Assembly: GCF_024639375.1 (NCBI RefSeq)
Contig: NZ_JAHEIM010000002.1
Span: forward strand, 62,001-126,000
Origin: Rhodoluna sp.
Lineage (GTDB): Bacteria > Actinomycetota > Actinomycetes > Actinomycetales > Microbacteriaceae
Direction: 5' to 3'
Length of the DNA: 64,000 nucleotides
The translations under genes and the position numbers were made by a program. Under the pieces are notes generated by a model. That model had not been told where the DNA came from and made no database searches. It was given only the letters and a program-made list of their open reading frames with translations. Shown piece after piece: positions 21,687-32,247 of this stretch. The stretch's first letter is position 1, and the number at the start of each line of letters is the position of its first letter.

Positions 21687-21803
21687 TTATTTCTGACCCT
21701 TGAACAACTTGTAAAGCACGAGGGCTGAAACAGCAGCGATGGCCAATGAAGCCAAAACCAAGAGGCCGGTGAAGAAAATCTCGAGAGCTAGAAGACTAAT
21801 CAT
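21687..21803 (-). CDS. 38-aa single-TM small protein (not in supplied ORF track)
   Basis: Reading minus strand: MISLLALEIFFTGLLVLASLAIAAVSALVLYKLFKGQK*, stop 1 bp before the TTG start of the FABP-like gene. Confidence 0.6.
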   Translation of the reverse strand: MISLLALEIFFTGLLVLASLAIAAVSALVLYKLFKGQK

Positions 21804-21812
21804 GCAAAAAGT

Positions 21813-22076
21813 CTATCGGCTCAAAAAAATGTAGGCCGTGGCAATTGCCAGAATCAAGGTGCTGCCGCCGCCCACATAAATCAACTTGCGCACAAAGCCT
21901 TCAACATCGGCTTTGAAGAGGTGAATCACTGAAACCAAGGCGGTTGAACCAGCCAAGATGGCCCCAAAAGAGACTTCAATCAGATGGCCCTCAGCCGGAA
22001 AGCGCCAAATCAGAGCCACGGTGACAATTGCCACCAAAATCCAGATCGAAACGATCTCAGTCCACTTTGAGTTCAC
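21813..22076 (-). CDS. Small integral membrane protein, unknown function
   Basis: 87 aa with three hydrophobic segments. Confidence 0.7.
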   Translation of the reverse strand: MNSKWTEIVSIWILVAIVTVALIWRFPAEGHLIEVSFGAILAGSTALVSVIHLFKADVEGFVRKLIYVGGGSTLILAIATAYIFLSR

Positions 22077-22142
22077 AAAACCATCATGCCCTACGCCTCA
22101 GGCCAACTGGCTTAGACTTACAGCACCAGTTTGGAGAGAGAC

Positions 22143-22829
22143 ATGGCCCAGCTTCTAGTTCTGTCGGCATCGACCGACAAAGAAGTTTTGCCTGCGCTCG
22201 GGTTTCTGAGCCACCGCATTCGCTACATGGCCGCCGAACCAGCCAACCTGGTTAGCGCCCCTGGCCACGACCTCATTTTCTTGGATGGCCGCAGCGATCT
22301 CGCCGGCGCAAAATCCCTAGCCAAAATTCTGGTGACCACCGGCCTAACCGCACCGCTCATCTTGGTGCTTCGCGAAGGCGGCCTGGCTGCAGTCTCGGGT
22401 GACTGGGGCGTGCACGACGTAATTCTTGAGAACGCCGGCCCTGGTGAAATCGATGCCCGCATTCGCTTGGCGCTTAGCCGCCGCCTAATTGCTGAGGGCC
22501 AAGACAAGATTCACGCCTCGGGCGTTGTGATTGACGAGGCCAGCTACTCGGCCAAAGTGCATGGCCGCTCACTTGACCTCACATATAAAGAGTTTGAGCT
22601 TTTGCGCTTTTTGGCCCAGCACCCAGGCCGCGTATTCACCCGCGAGCAGTTGCTCAGCGAGGTTTGGGGCTACGACTACTTTGGTGGCACCCGCACTGTG
22701 GATGTCCACATCCGTCGCCTAAGAGCGAAGCTCGAAGACCTGGATACCTTGATTGGCACCGTTCGAAACGTGGGCTACCGCTTCAATTTGTCTGAAGAAG
22801 ACGCCGAAATGGCCGACGCCGGGTATTAA
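22143..22829 (+). CDS. glnR: GlnR-type orphan response regulator
   Basis: Receiver-like N-terminus ([38 protein letters not shown]) and winged helix [51 protein letters not shown]; close to remembered Streptomyces GlnR. Confidence 0.9.
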   Translation: MAQLLVLSASTDKEVLPALGFLSHRIRYMAAEPANLVSAPGHDLIFLDGRSDLAGAKSLAKILVTTGLTAPLILVLREGGLAAVSGDWGVHDVILENAGPGEIDARIRLALSRRLIAEGQDKIHASGVVIDEASYSAKVHGRSLDLTYKEFELLRFLAQHPGRVFTREQLLSEVWGYDYFGGTRTVDVHIRRLRAKLEDLDTLIGTVRNVGYRFNLSEEDAEMADAGY

Positions 22830-22872
22830 TTCGTTTACCTTGTGGCAACCATAAGATGACAAGATTGCTCAC

Positions 22873-25002
22873 ATGTCTTCTGAAGAAACCATGGCCATCT
22901 CTGTGCCCGAATCAAGCCTCGAGTACCCAGCCGACCGTTTTCTAGACCGCGAGCTCAGTTGGTTGGCTTTTAACCAGCGCGTGCTTGAACTGGCCGAGGA
23001 TCCAAAGCTTTATTTGCTAGAGCGCGTTAACTTCTTGGCGATCTTTGCCTCAAACCTCGACGAGTTCTTCATGGTTCGCGTTGCCGGCCTAAAGCGCCGC
23101 ATTGCAACTGGTTTGGCAGTTGAGTCAAGCTCTGGTCTTTCACCTCAAGAAGTGCTTAGCGAAATTAGCCGCGAGGCGCACGCACTGCAAGAGCGTCACG
23201 CAAACCTATTCATCAAAGATGTAAAGCCGGCGCTTGAGGCGCAGGGAATTCGTTTGGTGCGTTGGGCTGAGCTAGATGCAACCGAAAAATCGGCTTTGCA
23301 CGATTACTTCCAAAACCAAATCTTCCCGGTGCTAACTCCACTTGCAGTTGACCCGGCTCACCCGTTCCCTTACATCTCTGGATTGTCACTAAACCTTGCA
23401 GTTGTAGTGCAGAACCCTGAAACCGGCAAGGAGCACTTTGCTCGTGTAAAGGTTCCGCCACTTCTTCCTCGCTTTGTTCGCATCCCAGGCAACACTGGCG
23501 TCAACGATGTGCGCTTTGTTCCACTAGAAGATGTAATTGGCGAATTCTTGTCATTGCTGTTCCCTGGCATGCAGGTGCTGCAACACCACACCTTTAGAGT
23601 GACTCGCAACGAAGACCTTGAGGTTGACGAAGACGAAGGTGAGAACCTGCTTCTTGCTCTAGAAAAAGAATTGCTTCGCCGTCGCTTTGGCCCACCGGTT
23701 CGTCTAGAAGTTGCAAACGACATCAACCCACAAATTCTTGAGTTATTGGTTCGTGAGCTAGACATCTCTGAAGAAGACGTTTACAACTTGCCTTCACCGC
23801 TTGACCTTCGCGGGCTTTTTGAAATCTCTGGCATCAAGCGCCCTGAGTTGCACTACCCAGCGCACCAGGTAATCACCAACCGCTTCTTGCAACCGGTTGA
23901 AGACAAAGACGTAAGCATCTTTTCGGCGATGCGTCAGCGCGACATTCTGCTGCACCACCCATACGAGTCATTCTCAACTTCGGTGCAGGCGTTCGTTCAG
24001 CAGGCTGCTGCCGACCCTAAGGTTCTGGCAATCAAGCAGACCCTTTACCGCACCTCGGGTGACTCACCAATTGTTGACGCTTTGATTGCTGCCGCAGAGG
24101 CTGGCAAGCAGGTTCTGGCATTGGTTGAAATCAAGGCACGTTTCGACGAGCAGAACAACATCGCTTGGGCTCGAAAGCTTGAGCAGGCCGGCGTGCACGT
24201 GGTTTACGGCATCGTGGGTTTGAAGACTCACTGCAAGTTGGCCTTGGTTATTCGTCAAGAGGCTGGCCAGTTGCGTCGCTACTGCCACGTTGGCACCGGA
24301 AACTACAACCCGAAGACCGCTCGTTTCTATGAGGACTACGGCCTACTTACCGCTCGCGAATCGGTTGGCGAAGACCTAACCAAGTTGTTCAACCAGCTTT
24401 CTGGCTATGCGCCTGAAGCCGAGTTCAAATCACTGCTGGTTTCACCAAACGGTGTGCGCGATGGCTTGCTTGAACGCGTTGATCGCGAGATTGAATTTAA
24501 GAAAGCCGGCAAAGATGCACGCGTTCGCGTGAAGGTTAACTCGCTGGTTGATGAGCAAGTTATCGATGCGCTTTACAAGGCTTCAAAGGCGGGCGTAAAG
24601 GTTGAGGTTTTGGTGCGCGGCATGTGTGCACTTCGCCCAGGCGTGCCTGGTCTAAGTGAAAACATCACCGTGCGTTCAATTCTTGGTCGCTACCTTGAGC
24701 ACTCACGCGTGTTCACCTTCTTGGGTGGCGGCGACCCAGCAGTGTTTATCGGTTCTGCCGACATGATGCACCGCAACCTAGACCGCCGAGTTGAAGCTTT
24801 GGTTCGTTTGTCGCAGCCAGACCACATTCGCGAAATGAACTCTATGTTTGATCTAGCAATGGATGACGGTTCGGCTTCTTGGCACCTTGGCCCAGATGGC
24901 AAGTGGAGTAGATTCAAGTACGACCGTGATGGCGCCAACCTGGTTGACGTGCAAGACAAGATCATGGCTGACGTGTATGCGAAGAGGAAGCAACGTAGCT
25001 AA
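22873..25002 (+). CDS. ppk1: Polyphosphate kinase 1
   Basis: [52 protein letters not shown]. Confidence 0.98.
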   Translation: MSSEETMAISVPESSLEYPADRFLDRELSWLAFNQRVLELAEDPKLYLLERVNFLAIFASNLDEFFMVRVAGLKRRIATGLAVESSSGLSPQEVLSEISREAHALQERHANLFIKDVKPALEAQGIRLVRWAELDATEKSALHDYFQNQIFPVLTPLAVDPAHPFPYISGLSLNLAVVVQNPETGKEHFARVKVPPLLPRFVRIPGNTGVNDVRFVPLEDVIGEFLSLLFPGMQVLQHHTFRVTRNEDLEVDEDEGENLLLALEKELLRRRFGPPVRLEVANDINPQILELLVRELDISEEDVYNLPSPLDLRGLFEISGIKRPELHYPAHQVITNRFLQPVEDKDVSIFSAMRQRDILLHHPYESFSTSVQAFVQQAAADPKVLAIKQTLYRTSGDSPIVDALIAAAEAGKQVLALVEIKARFDEQNNIAWARKLEQAGVHVVYGIVGLKTHCKLALVIRQEAGQLRRYCHVGTGNYNPKTARFYEDYGLLTARESVGEDLTKLFNQLSGYAPEAEFKSLLVSPNGVRDGLLERVDREIEFKKAGKDARVRVKVNSLVDEQVIDALYKASKAGVKVEVLVRGMCALRPGVPGLSENITVRSILGRYLEHSRVFTFLGGGDPAVFIGSADMMHRNLDRRVEALVRLSQPDHIREMNSMFDLAMDDGSASWHLGPDGKWSRFKYDRDGANLVDVQDKIMADVYAKRKQRS

Positions 25003-25958
25003 TGCCGATTTATGCTGCTGGAGCTCTGCTGTGGCGCGAAGTAAATGGGGAACTTCTTGTTGCAATGATTCACCGCGCCCGTCGCAACGACTGGAGCTGG
25101 CCTAAGGGCAAACTTGACCCGGGTGAAACTCTGCCTCAAACTGCTGTGCGCGAAATTCACGAAGAAACTGGTTTGAAAATCAAACTCGGCCCGTTTCTAG
25201 ATGTGATGAAGTACCACGTTCCATCTGGCCAACCAAAAGAAGTTCACTATTGGTCTGCGCGCGTAACCGACGCTGCGCTGAGGCGCTCAACGTTTGAGCC
25301 GGGCGAAGAAGTGGCCAAGGTGGAATGGAAAACTCCCGAAGAAGCGCGCGCGCTGCTTACCTATTCGGTGGATCACAACGTTTTGGATAAATTTTTAGTG
25401 TTGCACGCAGCTGAACTGCACAGGACCAAACCGATTATTATTTTGCGCCATGCTAAGGCAACCCCACGATCTGATTGGAAGGGTGGCAAAAACGTTGAAG
25501 ACGGAATGCGTCCGCTGCTTCCGGCCGGTTTTGATCAGGCAAAAAAACTTGTTCCATTGATTTCTGCCTTCGGCCCAACCCGAGTAGTCACCAGCCCCTG
25601 GGAGCGCTGCTTCACCACGGTTTACCCATATGCCAAATTCCGCAATCTCACAATTGTTGAGCGCTCACAGCTAAGTGAACTCGGCAACAAAAAAGGCCCG
25701 AAGCGCACCCAAAAGGTGGTCAAAGATCTGATTGCTAAAAATTGTTCGGCGGTTGTGTGCTCGCACCGCCCAGCACTGCCAACCATTCTCGAAACTTTTG
25801 TGCCTCATGGCGAATGGCAACATGTCGCTGCAATCAAAGAGGCTACCGATTTGAAGCCAGCCGAGATGCTCGTAGTTCACATCGCTAAAAAGGGCGACAA
25901 GCGCAAAATTGTGTCGGTTGAACGTCACACCACCGAGACCCCGCCAGACAAGATTTAG
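25002..25958 (+). CDS. NUDIX hydrolase fused to histidine-phosphatase domain (MutT1-like)
   Basis: GKLDPGETLPQTAVREIHEETGL Nudix box; second domain IILRHAKATPRSDW...VCSHRPALP. Confidence 0.93.
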   Translation: MPIYAAGALLWREVNGELLVAMIHRARRNDWSWPKGKLDPGETLPQTAVREIHEETGLKIKLGPFLDVMKYHVPSGQPKEVHYWSARVTDAALRRSTFEPGEEVAKVEWKTPEEARALLTYSVDHNVLDKFLVLHAAELHRTKPIIILRHAKATPRSDWKGGKNVEDGMRPLLPAGFDQAKKLVPLISAFGPTRVVTSPWERCFTTVYPYAKFRNLTIVERSQLSELGNKKGPKRTQKVVKDLIAKNCSAVVCSHRPALPTILETFVPHGEWQHVAAIKEATDLKPAEMLVVHIAKKGDKRKIVSVERHTTETPPDKI

Positions 25959-25973
25959 CCGTAGGGTGAAGGC

Positions 25974-27485
25974 ATGAACGATTCAGCGAGCGCTGGCCTT
26001 CCACTCTTGCGCAGTGCCGATGGCAAACCTGCCCTGTGCCTTGTCACCGGTGCCACCGGATATATTGGCGGCCGTCTGATTATCGAGCTGCTGAAGCACG
26101 GCTATCGAGTTCGTGTGCTGGCTAGAAATGCGTCCCGCCTCAAAACACATCCGTGGATTGACCAGGTTGAAGTAGTTGAAGGCGACGCCATGAATGAACT
26201 CGCCCTCAAAGATGCGTTGACCGGCGTTGACGTCGCCTATTACCTGCTTCATGCACTGATGTCGAAAGACAACTTTGAAGAACAAGAGCACGAAATGGCT
26301 GAACTTTTCAGTCGTGTTGCGTTGCAAAACAAAGTGCGTCGCATTGTTTATCTAGGTGGAATCATTGCGCCAAACCAAACCATGTCACCTCACCTGCAGG
26401 CGCGCGCCGACACCGGTGAAATTTTGCGCAAGTCAGGTGTGCCAACCATCGAGTTGCGCGCCGGCGTTGTGATTGGCTCGGGTTCAGCATCGTTTGAAAT
26501 GTTGCGCTACTTGACTGAGCGTTTGCCAATCATGACTGTTCCAAAATGGGTAAACGTGCGCATTCAGCCGATCGCCATTCGCGATGTGTTGCGTTACCTA
26601 GTTGGTGCCGCAGCGTTGCCGCCAGAAATTTCAGACGCATTCGATATCGGTGGGCCACAGGTTTTCACTTACAAAGAGATGATGCAGCAATACGCCGAAG
26701 CCGCTGGTCTGCGTCGTCGAATCATCATTCCGGTGCCGGTGTTGACACCGCGACTTTCAAGTGGCTGGGTTGGTCTTGTGACACCCGTGCCTTACACGCT
26801 GGCCAAGCGATTGGTGGCGAGCCTTAAGAACGAAGTGGTTGCTGCGGATGATCGCATCCGAGGTTTAATTGCAGACCCAGCTGATGGCCTAACCCCTTTT
26901 AAGCGCGCAGTGCGATTGGCGCTCACCAAGATCAAAGACGCACGAGTTGAAACTCGTTGGAGTGACGCTTCGGTGCCGGGCACACCATCTGAGCCGCTAC
27001 CTACTGACCCCGACTGGGCCGGTGGCACGCTCTATAAAGATGTTCGCGTGGTGCACACCAGCGACTCAGTTGCAGAAGTTTGGAAACGCATCGAGAGCAT
27101 TGGTGGCGATCACGGTTATTCAACTGCCACTTGGGCTTGGGAATTGCGCGGCCTTGCCGACCGCATGATTGGTGGCGTTGGTTTGCGCCGCGGTCGACGT
27201 GATCCAAATCATTTGCAGGTTGGTGACGCCGTGGATTTTTGGCGTGTGGAAGCACTCAACAAGAATCAGTTGCTTCGCTTGCGTGCCGAAATGAAAATGC
27301 CAGGTCTAGCCTGGTTGGAATTTGCAGTTGAACCAGACCCTGAGACAAGTGGTTCGATTCTCACCCAGGTGGCAATCTATGCTCCGCGCGGATTGCTGGG
27401 GCACGCCTATTGGTGGGCAGTCTGGCCAATGCACGGTTTGGTATTTCCTTCAATGGCTCGCTACTGCGCACAAGGCAAGAAATAA
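25974..27485 (+). CDS. NAD(P)-binding SDR with C-terminal DUF2867-like domain
   Basis: LVTGATGYIGGRLIIELLKHGYRVRVLARN; C-terminal GLRRGRRDPNHLQVGDAVDFWRVE. Confidence 0.88.
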   Translation: MNDSASAGLPLLRSADGKPALCLVTGATGYIGGRLIIELLKHGYRVRVLARNASRLKTHPWIDQVEVVEGDAMNELALKDALTGVDVAYYLLHALMSKDNFEEQEHEMAELFSRVALQNKVRRIVYLGGIIAPNQTMSPHLQARADTGEILRKSGVPTIELRAGVVIGSGSASFEMLRYLTERLPIMTVPKWVNVRIQPIAIRDVLRYLVGAAALPPEISDAFDIGGPQVFTYKEMMQQYAEAAGLRRRIIIPVPVLTPRLSSGWVGLVTPVPYTLAKRLVASLKNEVVAADDRIRGLIADPADGLTPFKRAVRLALTKIKDARVETRWSDASVPGTPSEPLPTDPDWAGGTLYKDVRVVHTSDSVAEVWKRIESIGGDHGYSTATWAWELRGLADRMIGGVGLRRGRRDPNHLQVGDAVDFWRVEALNKNQLLRLRAEMKMPGLAWLEFAVEPDPETSGSILTQVAIYAPRGLLGHAYWWAVWPMHGLVFPSMARYCAQGKK

Positions 27486-27508
27486 AACCTTTCTCTAAAT
27501 AGACTGGC

Positions 27509-28399
27509 TTGATGAAGAAAACCACTTGGGCCGCAATTGCGCTTACAGCGGTTGCAGTTTCTTGGGGCGCAGCATTCGTTCTAATGAAAGACGCAATCAA
27601 CGCGCAGCCGTTTTATGACTTTCTTGCGATTCGATTCACAATCGCAGCAGCGGTGATGATTGCTTTTCGCCCTCGTGTTTTCAAAGCCATCGACAAAACC
27701 ATGCTTAAGCACGGCATTCCCCTGGGATTACTTTTGGCGTCGGGATACATCACTCAAACAATTGGTCTTGAACTTTCTACTGCAGCCATCACCGGTTTCA
27801 TCACCGGCCTTTACGTGGTTTTGACTCCCCTTTTTGGTTGGCTCATTTTTCAGCAAAAAGTTGGCAAGCAACTTATCTGGGGCGTTGCCCTGGCAACAGT
27901 GGCCCTGGCACTCATTTCTATCAATGGCGTGAGTTTTGAAATAGGGCAGCTGTGGGTTGTTTTGTGTGCCGTGCTATTTGCCGCCCACATTGTTGGCCTA
28001 GGTGTTTGGAGCCCTGGCAAAGATGTTTACGCACTCACCCTGGTTCAGCTTTTGGTGGTTGGCGCGGTTAGTTGGGTCGGGGCATTCACCGATGGTGCTT
28101 ACCAATCTCCCCCGGATGGCGCCGGCTGGTTCGCGGTTCTGTTCACCGCTGTGTTCTCAACGGCAATTGCCTTCTTGGTGCAGACCTGGTCGCAATCCAT
28201 TATGGATGCCTCGCGAGTGGCGATTCTGCTAACCAGTGAAGTGGTTTGGGCGGCAGTTATCGCTGTGATGATTGGCCAGGAATCCCTAGCTTTCAAGACC
28301 GTGATTGGCGGTGCCATCATGATCGCTGCCATGTTGATTGTGGAGTGGCCAACAAAAGAGGTGCGGGAAGAACTTATCCAGCCGCGCTTGTTAGACTAA
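27509..28399 (+). CDS. EamA (DMT) family transporter
   Basis: About 10 TM helices in two repeats; VSWGAAFVLMKDAI. Confidence 0.9.
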   Translation: MMKKTTWAAIALTAVAVSWGAAFVLMKDAINAQPFYDFLAIRFTIAAAVMIAFRPRVFKAIDKTMLKHGIPLGLLLASGYITQTIGLELSTAAITGFITGLYVVLTPLFGWLIFQQKVGKQLIWGVALATVALALISINGVSFEIGQLWVVLCAVLFAAHIVGLGVWSPGKDVYALTLVQLLVVGAVSWVGAFTDGAYQSPPDGAGWFAVLFTAVFSTAIAFLVQTWSQSIMDASRVAILLTSEVVWAAVIAVMIGQESLAFKTVIGGAIMIAAMLIVEWPTKEVREELIQPRLLD

Positions 28400-28422
28400 T
28401 AGGCGTTGCCTTTTGGCAGCAT

Positions 28423-28496
28423 GGGCCTCTAGCTCAGTTGGTTAGAGCAACGGACTTTTAATCCGTGGGTCGTCGGTTCGATCCCGACGGGGCCTA
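28423..28496 (+). tRNA. tRNA-Lys (anticodon TTT)
   Basis: GGGCCTCTAGCTCAGTTGGTTAGAGCAACGGACTTTTAATCCGTGGGTCGTCGGTTCGATCCCGACGGGGCCTA cloverleaf; loop CTTTTAA; CCA not encoded. Confidence 0.95.
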
Positions 28497-28497
28497 C

Positions 28498-28534
28498 GAG
28501 AACCTCATCCTCCACGATGAGGTTTTCTTTTTTA
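28498..28534 (+). terminator. Rho-independent terminator after tRNA-Lys
   Basis: aacctcat-cctccacg-atgaggtt followed by ttcttttttt. Confidence 0.85.
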
Positions 28535-29986
28535 ACGCTCGCGGTGAATTGACTTCATGCGCACATACGCGCCAATGGCCTCTGGGCCATATTCCATGCC
28601 CATGCCGCTGTCTTTCCAGCCACCAAACGGTGCGGCCAGGTTTGAACCGTAGAAGTTGATGCCAACCGAACCAGTTTCGATTCGGTGCGCCAACTTTTCG
28701 GCGCGATCTGGGTCGCTGGTGAAAATCGAACCGCCGAGTCCGAAGGCTGAGTCGTTAGCAATTCGCACTGCATCGTCTTCGTCTTCAAAAGGAATGACCA
28801 CCAATACCGGGCCAAAGATTTCTTCTTGAGCAATGCGCATGCTGTTGTCGACGTTGGCAAACACGGTTGGCTTCACATAGAAACCGCGCTCAATGCCTTC
28901 CGGCATTCCCTCGCCGCCAACGGCTACCTGAGCGCCTTCGGCAATGCCAATGCGAATGTACTCAGCAACGGTGTCGCGCTGGCGACTCGAGGCTGACGGG
29001 CCATAAACGGTGGCCGGGTCAAACGGGTCGCCAATTTTGGTTGCTGCCACAGTTGCAGCCACTGCATCGACGACATCTTTGTAGATGCTTTTTGGTGCCA
29101 GGATGCGGGTTGAGTTGTAGCAAGTTTGGCCAGTGTTGCGCAAACAGGTGCGATTCAAAATGCTGGCAAAATCTTCGAGCTTGGCATCAGGCAGAATGAT
29201 GCTCGCTGACTTACCGCCAAGTTCGAGAGTGACTGGGCGAAGCAATCTTGCAGCCTGTTCGGCAATCGTGCGGCCGGCCCCGGTTGAACCGGTGAAGGCA
29301 ACCTTGGCAACCAACGGGTGCTGCACCAGTAGACCACCGGTTTTTGCATTACCAGTGACTAGGTTGATTACGCCTGCTGGAATACCTGCAGCAACTGATG
29401 CTTCAATGAGAACGCGCAAGTCAAGTGGAGTTTCGGAAGCTGGCTTGATGACCACTGTGCAACCAGCAATCAGTGCCGGCGCAAGCTTCACCATCACAAG
29501 TGTTAGCGGAAAGTTCCAAGGAGCAATCAACACACAAACGCCGCGCGGTTCGCGACGAACTACCGTGTATTTATTTGGCGAACCCGGAAAGTCACGACGA
29601 TCATCTTGGTCGACATAATCAGCCAGCGATGCGTAGTAGCGCAAAATGCCAGCCGAGTGCGAGGCAGCCGACGAGCTTTCAGAAATAGGTGTTCCGTTTT
29701 CTGTGGTGATCATGCGACCCATTGCATCACCACGAGCAGTAAGTTCGTCGGCAAACTTCAACATAATTTCGGCACGCTTGGCTGCGCCGATTTCGCTCCA
29801 CACGCCACTCTTAAAAGCCGCACGTGCAGCTTTTACCGCAGCATCGGCATCGGCCTCATCGCCAACTGGAACCTCGCCCCAGATTTCTTCGGTGGCTGGG
29901 TTGGCAACTCGGTTTCGTTCGGTCGAGTGAGCCTTTACCCACTGACCTCCAATAAAGAGGTCATCGTGGAACTCTTGAAGTTTCAT
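28532..29986 (-). CDS. creC: Aldehyde dehydrogenase, CreC-like (predicted 4-hydroxybenzaldehyde oxidation)
   Basis: ALDH motifs VTLELGGKSASIIL, NTGQTCYNSTRIL, EEIFGPVLVVIPF; last gene of the Cre-like operon. Start moved to MKLQEFHDD. Symbol by family and synteny. Confidence 0.85.
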   Translation of the reverse strand: MKLQEFHDDLFIGGQWVKAHSTERNRVANPATEEIWGEVPVGDEADADAAVKAARAAFKSGVWSEIGAAKRAEIMLKFADELTARGDAMGRMITTENGTPISESSSAASHSAGILRYYASLADYVDQDDRRDFPGSPNKYTVVRREPRGVCVLIAPWNFPLTLVMVKLAPALIAGCTVVIKPASETPLDLRVLIEASVAAGIPAGVINLVTGNAKTGGLLVQHPLVAKVAFTGSTGAGRTIAEQAARLLRPVTLELGGKSASIILPDAKLEDFASILNRTCLRNTGQTCYNSTRILAPKSIYKDVVDAVAATVAATKIGDPFDPATVYGPSASSRQRDTVAEYIRIGIAEGAQVAVGGEGMPEGIERGFYVKPTVFANVDNSMRIAQEEIFGPVLVVIPFEDEDDAVRIANDSAFGLGGSIFTSDPDRAEKLAHRIETGSVGINFYGSNLAAPFGGWKDSGMGMEYGPEAIGAYVRMKSIHRER

Positions 29987-29994
29987 GCTTAGTC

Positions 29995-30639
29995 CTAAAT
30001 AACGTCGAGCTTTAGAAGTTCGATAGAACGCGCCAACTCCGCTGAGGCAAGTGCACGCGCGGTTTCGGTGATCAACTCTGGATAAGTGGTTTCCTGAAGT
30101 TGAATGCGGTACTGGCTTGGAGTCTTTTTGAACCAACCGCTGGCCAAAGCAATGCCAGCAGGAGTAAAGCGCCAGAGTCGGTCTGCGTCACGCACCAGTG
30201 AGTCTTCGATGCTGTAAGACTCCATGCGTGTGTCGTGACCATCGATAATGTCGGTGACGCGCTTGATGGTTTCTTCGTCGTATCCCAAGCCAGGCAACAC
30301 TTCCCGGGCGATGTTGCAGCCCTCTAGTTCGTGAAGTCGACGAATGTCACTCTTGCGCCAATCACCTTGAAAACCCTCGGTGAAAATCTTCGATTCATCG
30401 CAACGAGACCAACCGGTGTCGTGCAACAGAATTGCGGTGCGAGTGACCAGCGGGTCAGCTTCTGGGTGTGCATCCAGAAGAAACTCGGCAAACATCACCG
30501 AAAGCGGAGTGTGAATGTCATTGCCGCGAGAACGCAACGGCTGCTCCACTGCGCGCCACAGGTCATCCAAGTTTGTCCAGGTGCCACTTGGGTTTTTACC
30601 GCCGGCAACAGTGGCGACAGTTTCGATCGTGTAAGACAT
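29995..30639 (-). CDS. creD: HD-domain phosphohydrolase, CreD-like
   Basis: AILLHDTGWSRCDES, DIIDGHDTR, DSLVRDADRLWRFTP. Symbol by synteny; paralog at 33012. Confidence 0.7.
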   Translation of the reverse strand: MSYTIETVATVAGGKNPSGTWTNLDDLWRAVEQPLRSRGNDIHTPLSVMFAEFLLDAHPEADPLVTRTAILLHDTGWSRCDESKIFTEGFQGDWRKSDIRRLHELEGCNIAREVLPGLGYDEETIKRVTDIIDGHDTRMESYSIEDSLVRDADRLWRFTPAGIALASGWFKKTPSQYRIQLQETTYPELITETARALASAELARSIELLKLDVI

Positions 30640-30654
30640 CTTGTTCAACTTTCG

Positions 30655-31890
30655 TTAAGCGGTGACTAGGGTTTTTAGAGCTACCGAAGAATCCGCAGCG
30701 GCATCCGCTGGAATTGTTTGAGCATTGGTGAGGCATTTGCGAACTGCCATGTAATCGGAAACGTGGTTGACCGCATCAACAGCGATGAGTCGACCGTTTT
30801 TGTAATACAAAACACTGAATGAATCTTCATCTGGATTGCCACGTACAACCGTTTGGTCATAACCGGTAGAAAGGCCAGCAATCTGAAGTTTGATGTCGGC
30901 CTGGTCACTCCAGAACCATGGCAACGCGTGGTAGCTCTCGCGCTTGCCCAACAGAGTCTTGGCTGCAACGTGAGCCTGGTCAACCGCATTCTGCACCGAC
31001 TCGAGTCGAACCAAGCCTTCTGAGCCAGTTGGGTTTGGCAACATCACGGCATCGCCGGCTGCAACAACAAGTGGGTTCGAAGTCTGAGCAAATTCATCAA
31101 CCAGAATTGCGCCATTTGCCAACTCGAGACCAAGTAGGTTAGCCACTTCGGTGCGAGCCAGCACACCAATGCCAACCATCACGATTTCAGCTGGAATCAC
31201 TGAGCCATCTTCGAGGGCAACACCACTGACTTTGCCGTTGGCACCTTCGAAGTGACTGATTCGCGCGTTTAGTGTGATCTTCGCGCCGCGACGCTCGTGG
31301 GCGTTCTTGAAGTATTCACTGGTGAATGGGCAAACTGCGCGGGCCATCATGCGATCTGCGCCTTCAAGCACTGTCACATTTTTGCCAGCCTTGGTGGCCA
31401 CTGCAGCAACCTCAAGACCAATGAAACCACCACCGATAACCACGACGTTTTTGGCAGCTTCCCAACGCTCTTTTAGTTTGCGGGCATCTGCCAACGAACG
31501 CATGTAGAGCACACCATCAAGGTCTGAGCCTGCGATCTCCAGCTTGCGTGGGACCGACCCTGGGGTTAGCGCCATGCGATCAAACTCAATGGTCTTGCCC
31601 GAAGCGGTGGTGGCAACACCGCCGTTTTCAGTGGTGCTGATGTTAACCACGGCATCACCCAAAACCAACTCGATGTTGTTGTCGGCATAGAACTTTTGGT
31701 TTCTAAACTCAAGACTCTCTTCATCGGCCTCGCCATAAAGAAATGCCTTCGACAGCGGAGGTCGCTGATATGGAAGTTGACTCTCGTCGCCAATCATCGT
31801 GATTGAACCAGTGAATCCTTCTTCACGAAGGCTGTCGGCAATCTGCATGCCGGCTTGGCCGGCACCAATGATGAGAATTTTGTTTGTCAT
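30655..31890 (-). CDS. creE: FAD/NAD ferredoxin reductase, CreE-like P450 redox partner
   Basis: ILIIGAGQAGMQIADSLREEGF, VVVIGGGFIGLEVAAVATKAGKNVTVLE, VAAGDAVMLPNP. Confidence 0.88.
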   Translation of the reverse strand: MTNKILIIGAGQAGMQIADSLREEGFTGSITMIGDESQLPYQRPPLSKAFLYGEADEESLEFRNQKFYADNNIELVLGDAVVNISTTENGGVATTASGKTIEFDRMALTPGSVPRKLEIAGSDLDGVLYMRSLADARKLKERWEAAKNVVVIGGGFIGLEVAAVATKAGKNVTVLEGADRMMARAVCPFTSEYFKNAHERRGAKITLNARISHFEGANGKVSGVALEDGSVIPAEIVMVGIGVLARTEVANLLGLELANGAILVDEFAQTSNPLVVAAGDAVMLPNPTGSEGLVRLESVQNAVDQAHVAAKTLLGKRESYHALPWFWSDQADIKLQIAGLSTGYDQTVVRGNPDEDSFSVLYYKNGRLIAVDAVNHVSDYMAVRKCLTNAQTIPADAAADSSVALKTLVTA

Positions 31891-31892
31891 GA

Positions 31893-32216
31893 TTAGACCT
31901 GCTTCGGTGCAATCGTTACTCGAAGGCCATCAAAATCTGCACACATCTTGATTTGGCAGCTTAGGCGTGAGTGTTCACGACGATCGGTTACTGCGCCATC
32001 GAGCATGTCATCTTCGACTTCACCCGGGCCACCAACTACGTCTGCAAATTCATCCGCTACAAAAACATGGCAGGTGGCACAGGCGCAAGCGCCGCCACAC
32101 TCGGCAACGATTCCGCGAACACCATTCTTAACTGCAGTCTCCATTACTGAATCGCCATCGCGAGCGTCCAGAGTAGTTTCTGAACCATCCGGAAGGATGT
32201 ATGTGACTTTTGGCAT
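31893..32216 (-). CDS. creF: [2Fe-2S] ferredoxin, CreF-like
   Basis: AECGGACACATCHVFV...RLSCQIKMCADFDGLRV, adrenodoxin/putidaredoxin-type cluster motif. Confidence 0.9.
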   Translation of the reverse strand: MPKVTYILPDGSETTLDARDGDSVMETAVKNGVRGIVAECGGACACATCHVFVADEFADVVGGPGEVEDDMLDGAVTDRREHSRLSCQIKMCADFDGLRVTIAPKQV

Positions 32217-32247
32217 TATGGCTACTTTCTGTTGTGCTTCTGTTTGG

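Noticed and set aside
25002-25958. NUDIX-histidine phosphatase fusion as novel architecture
   Set aside because: Known two-domain MutT1-type architecture in actinobacteria.
29133-29618. 161-aa plus-strand ORF opposite the aldehyde dehydrogenase
   Set aside because: Antisense shadow ORF of a conserved gene; no recognisable motifs.
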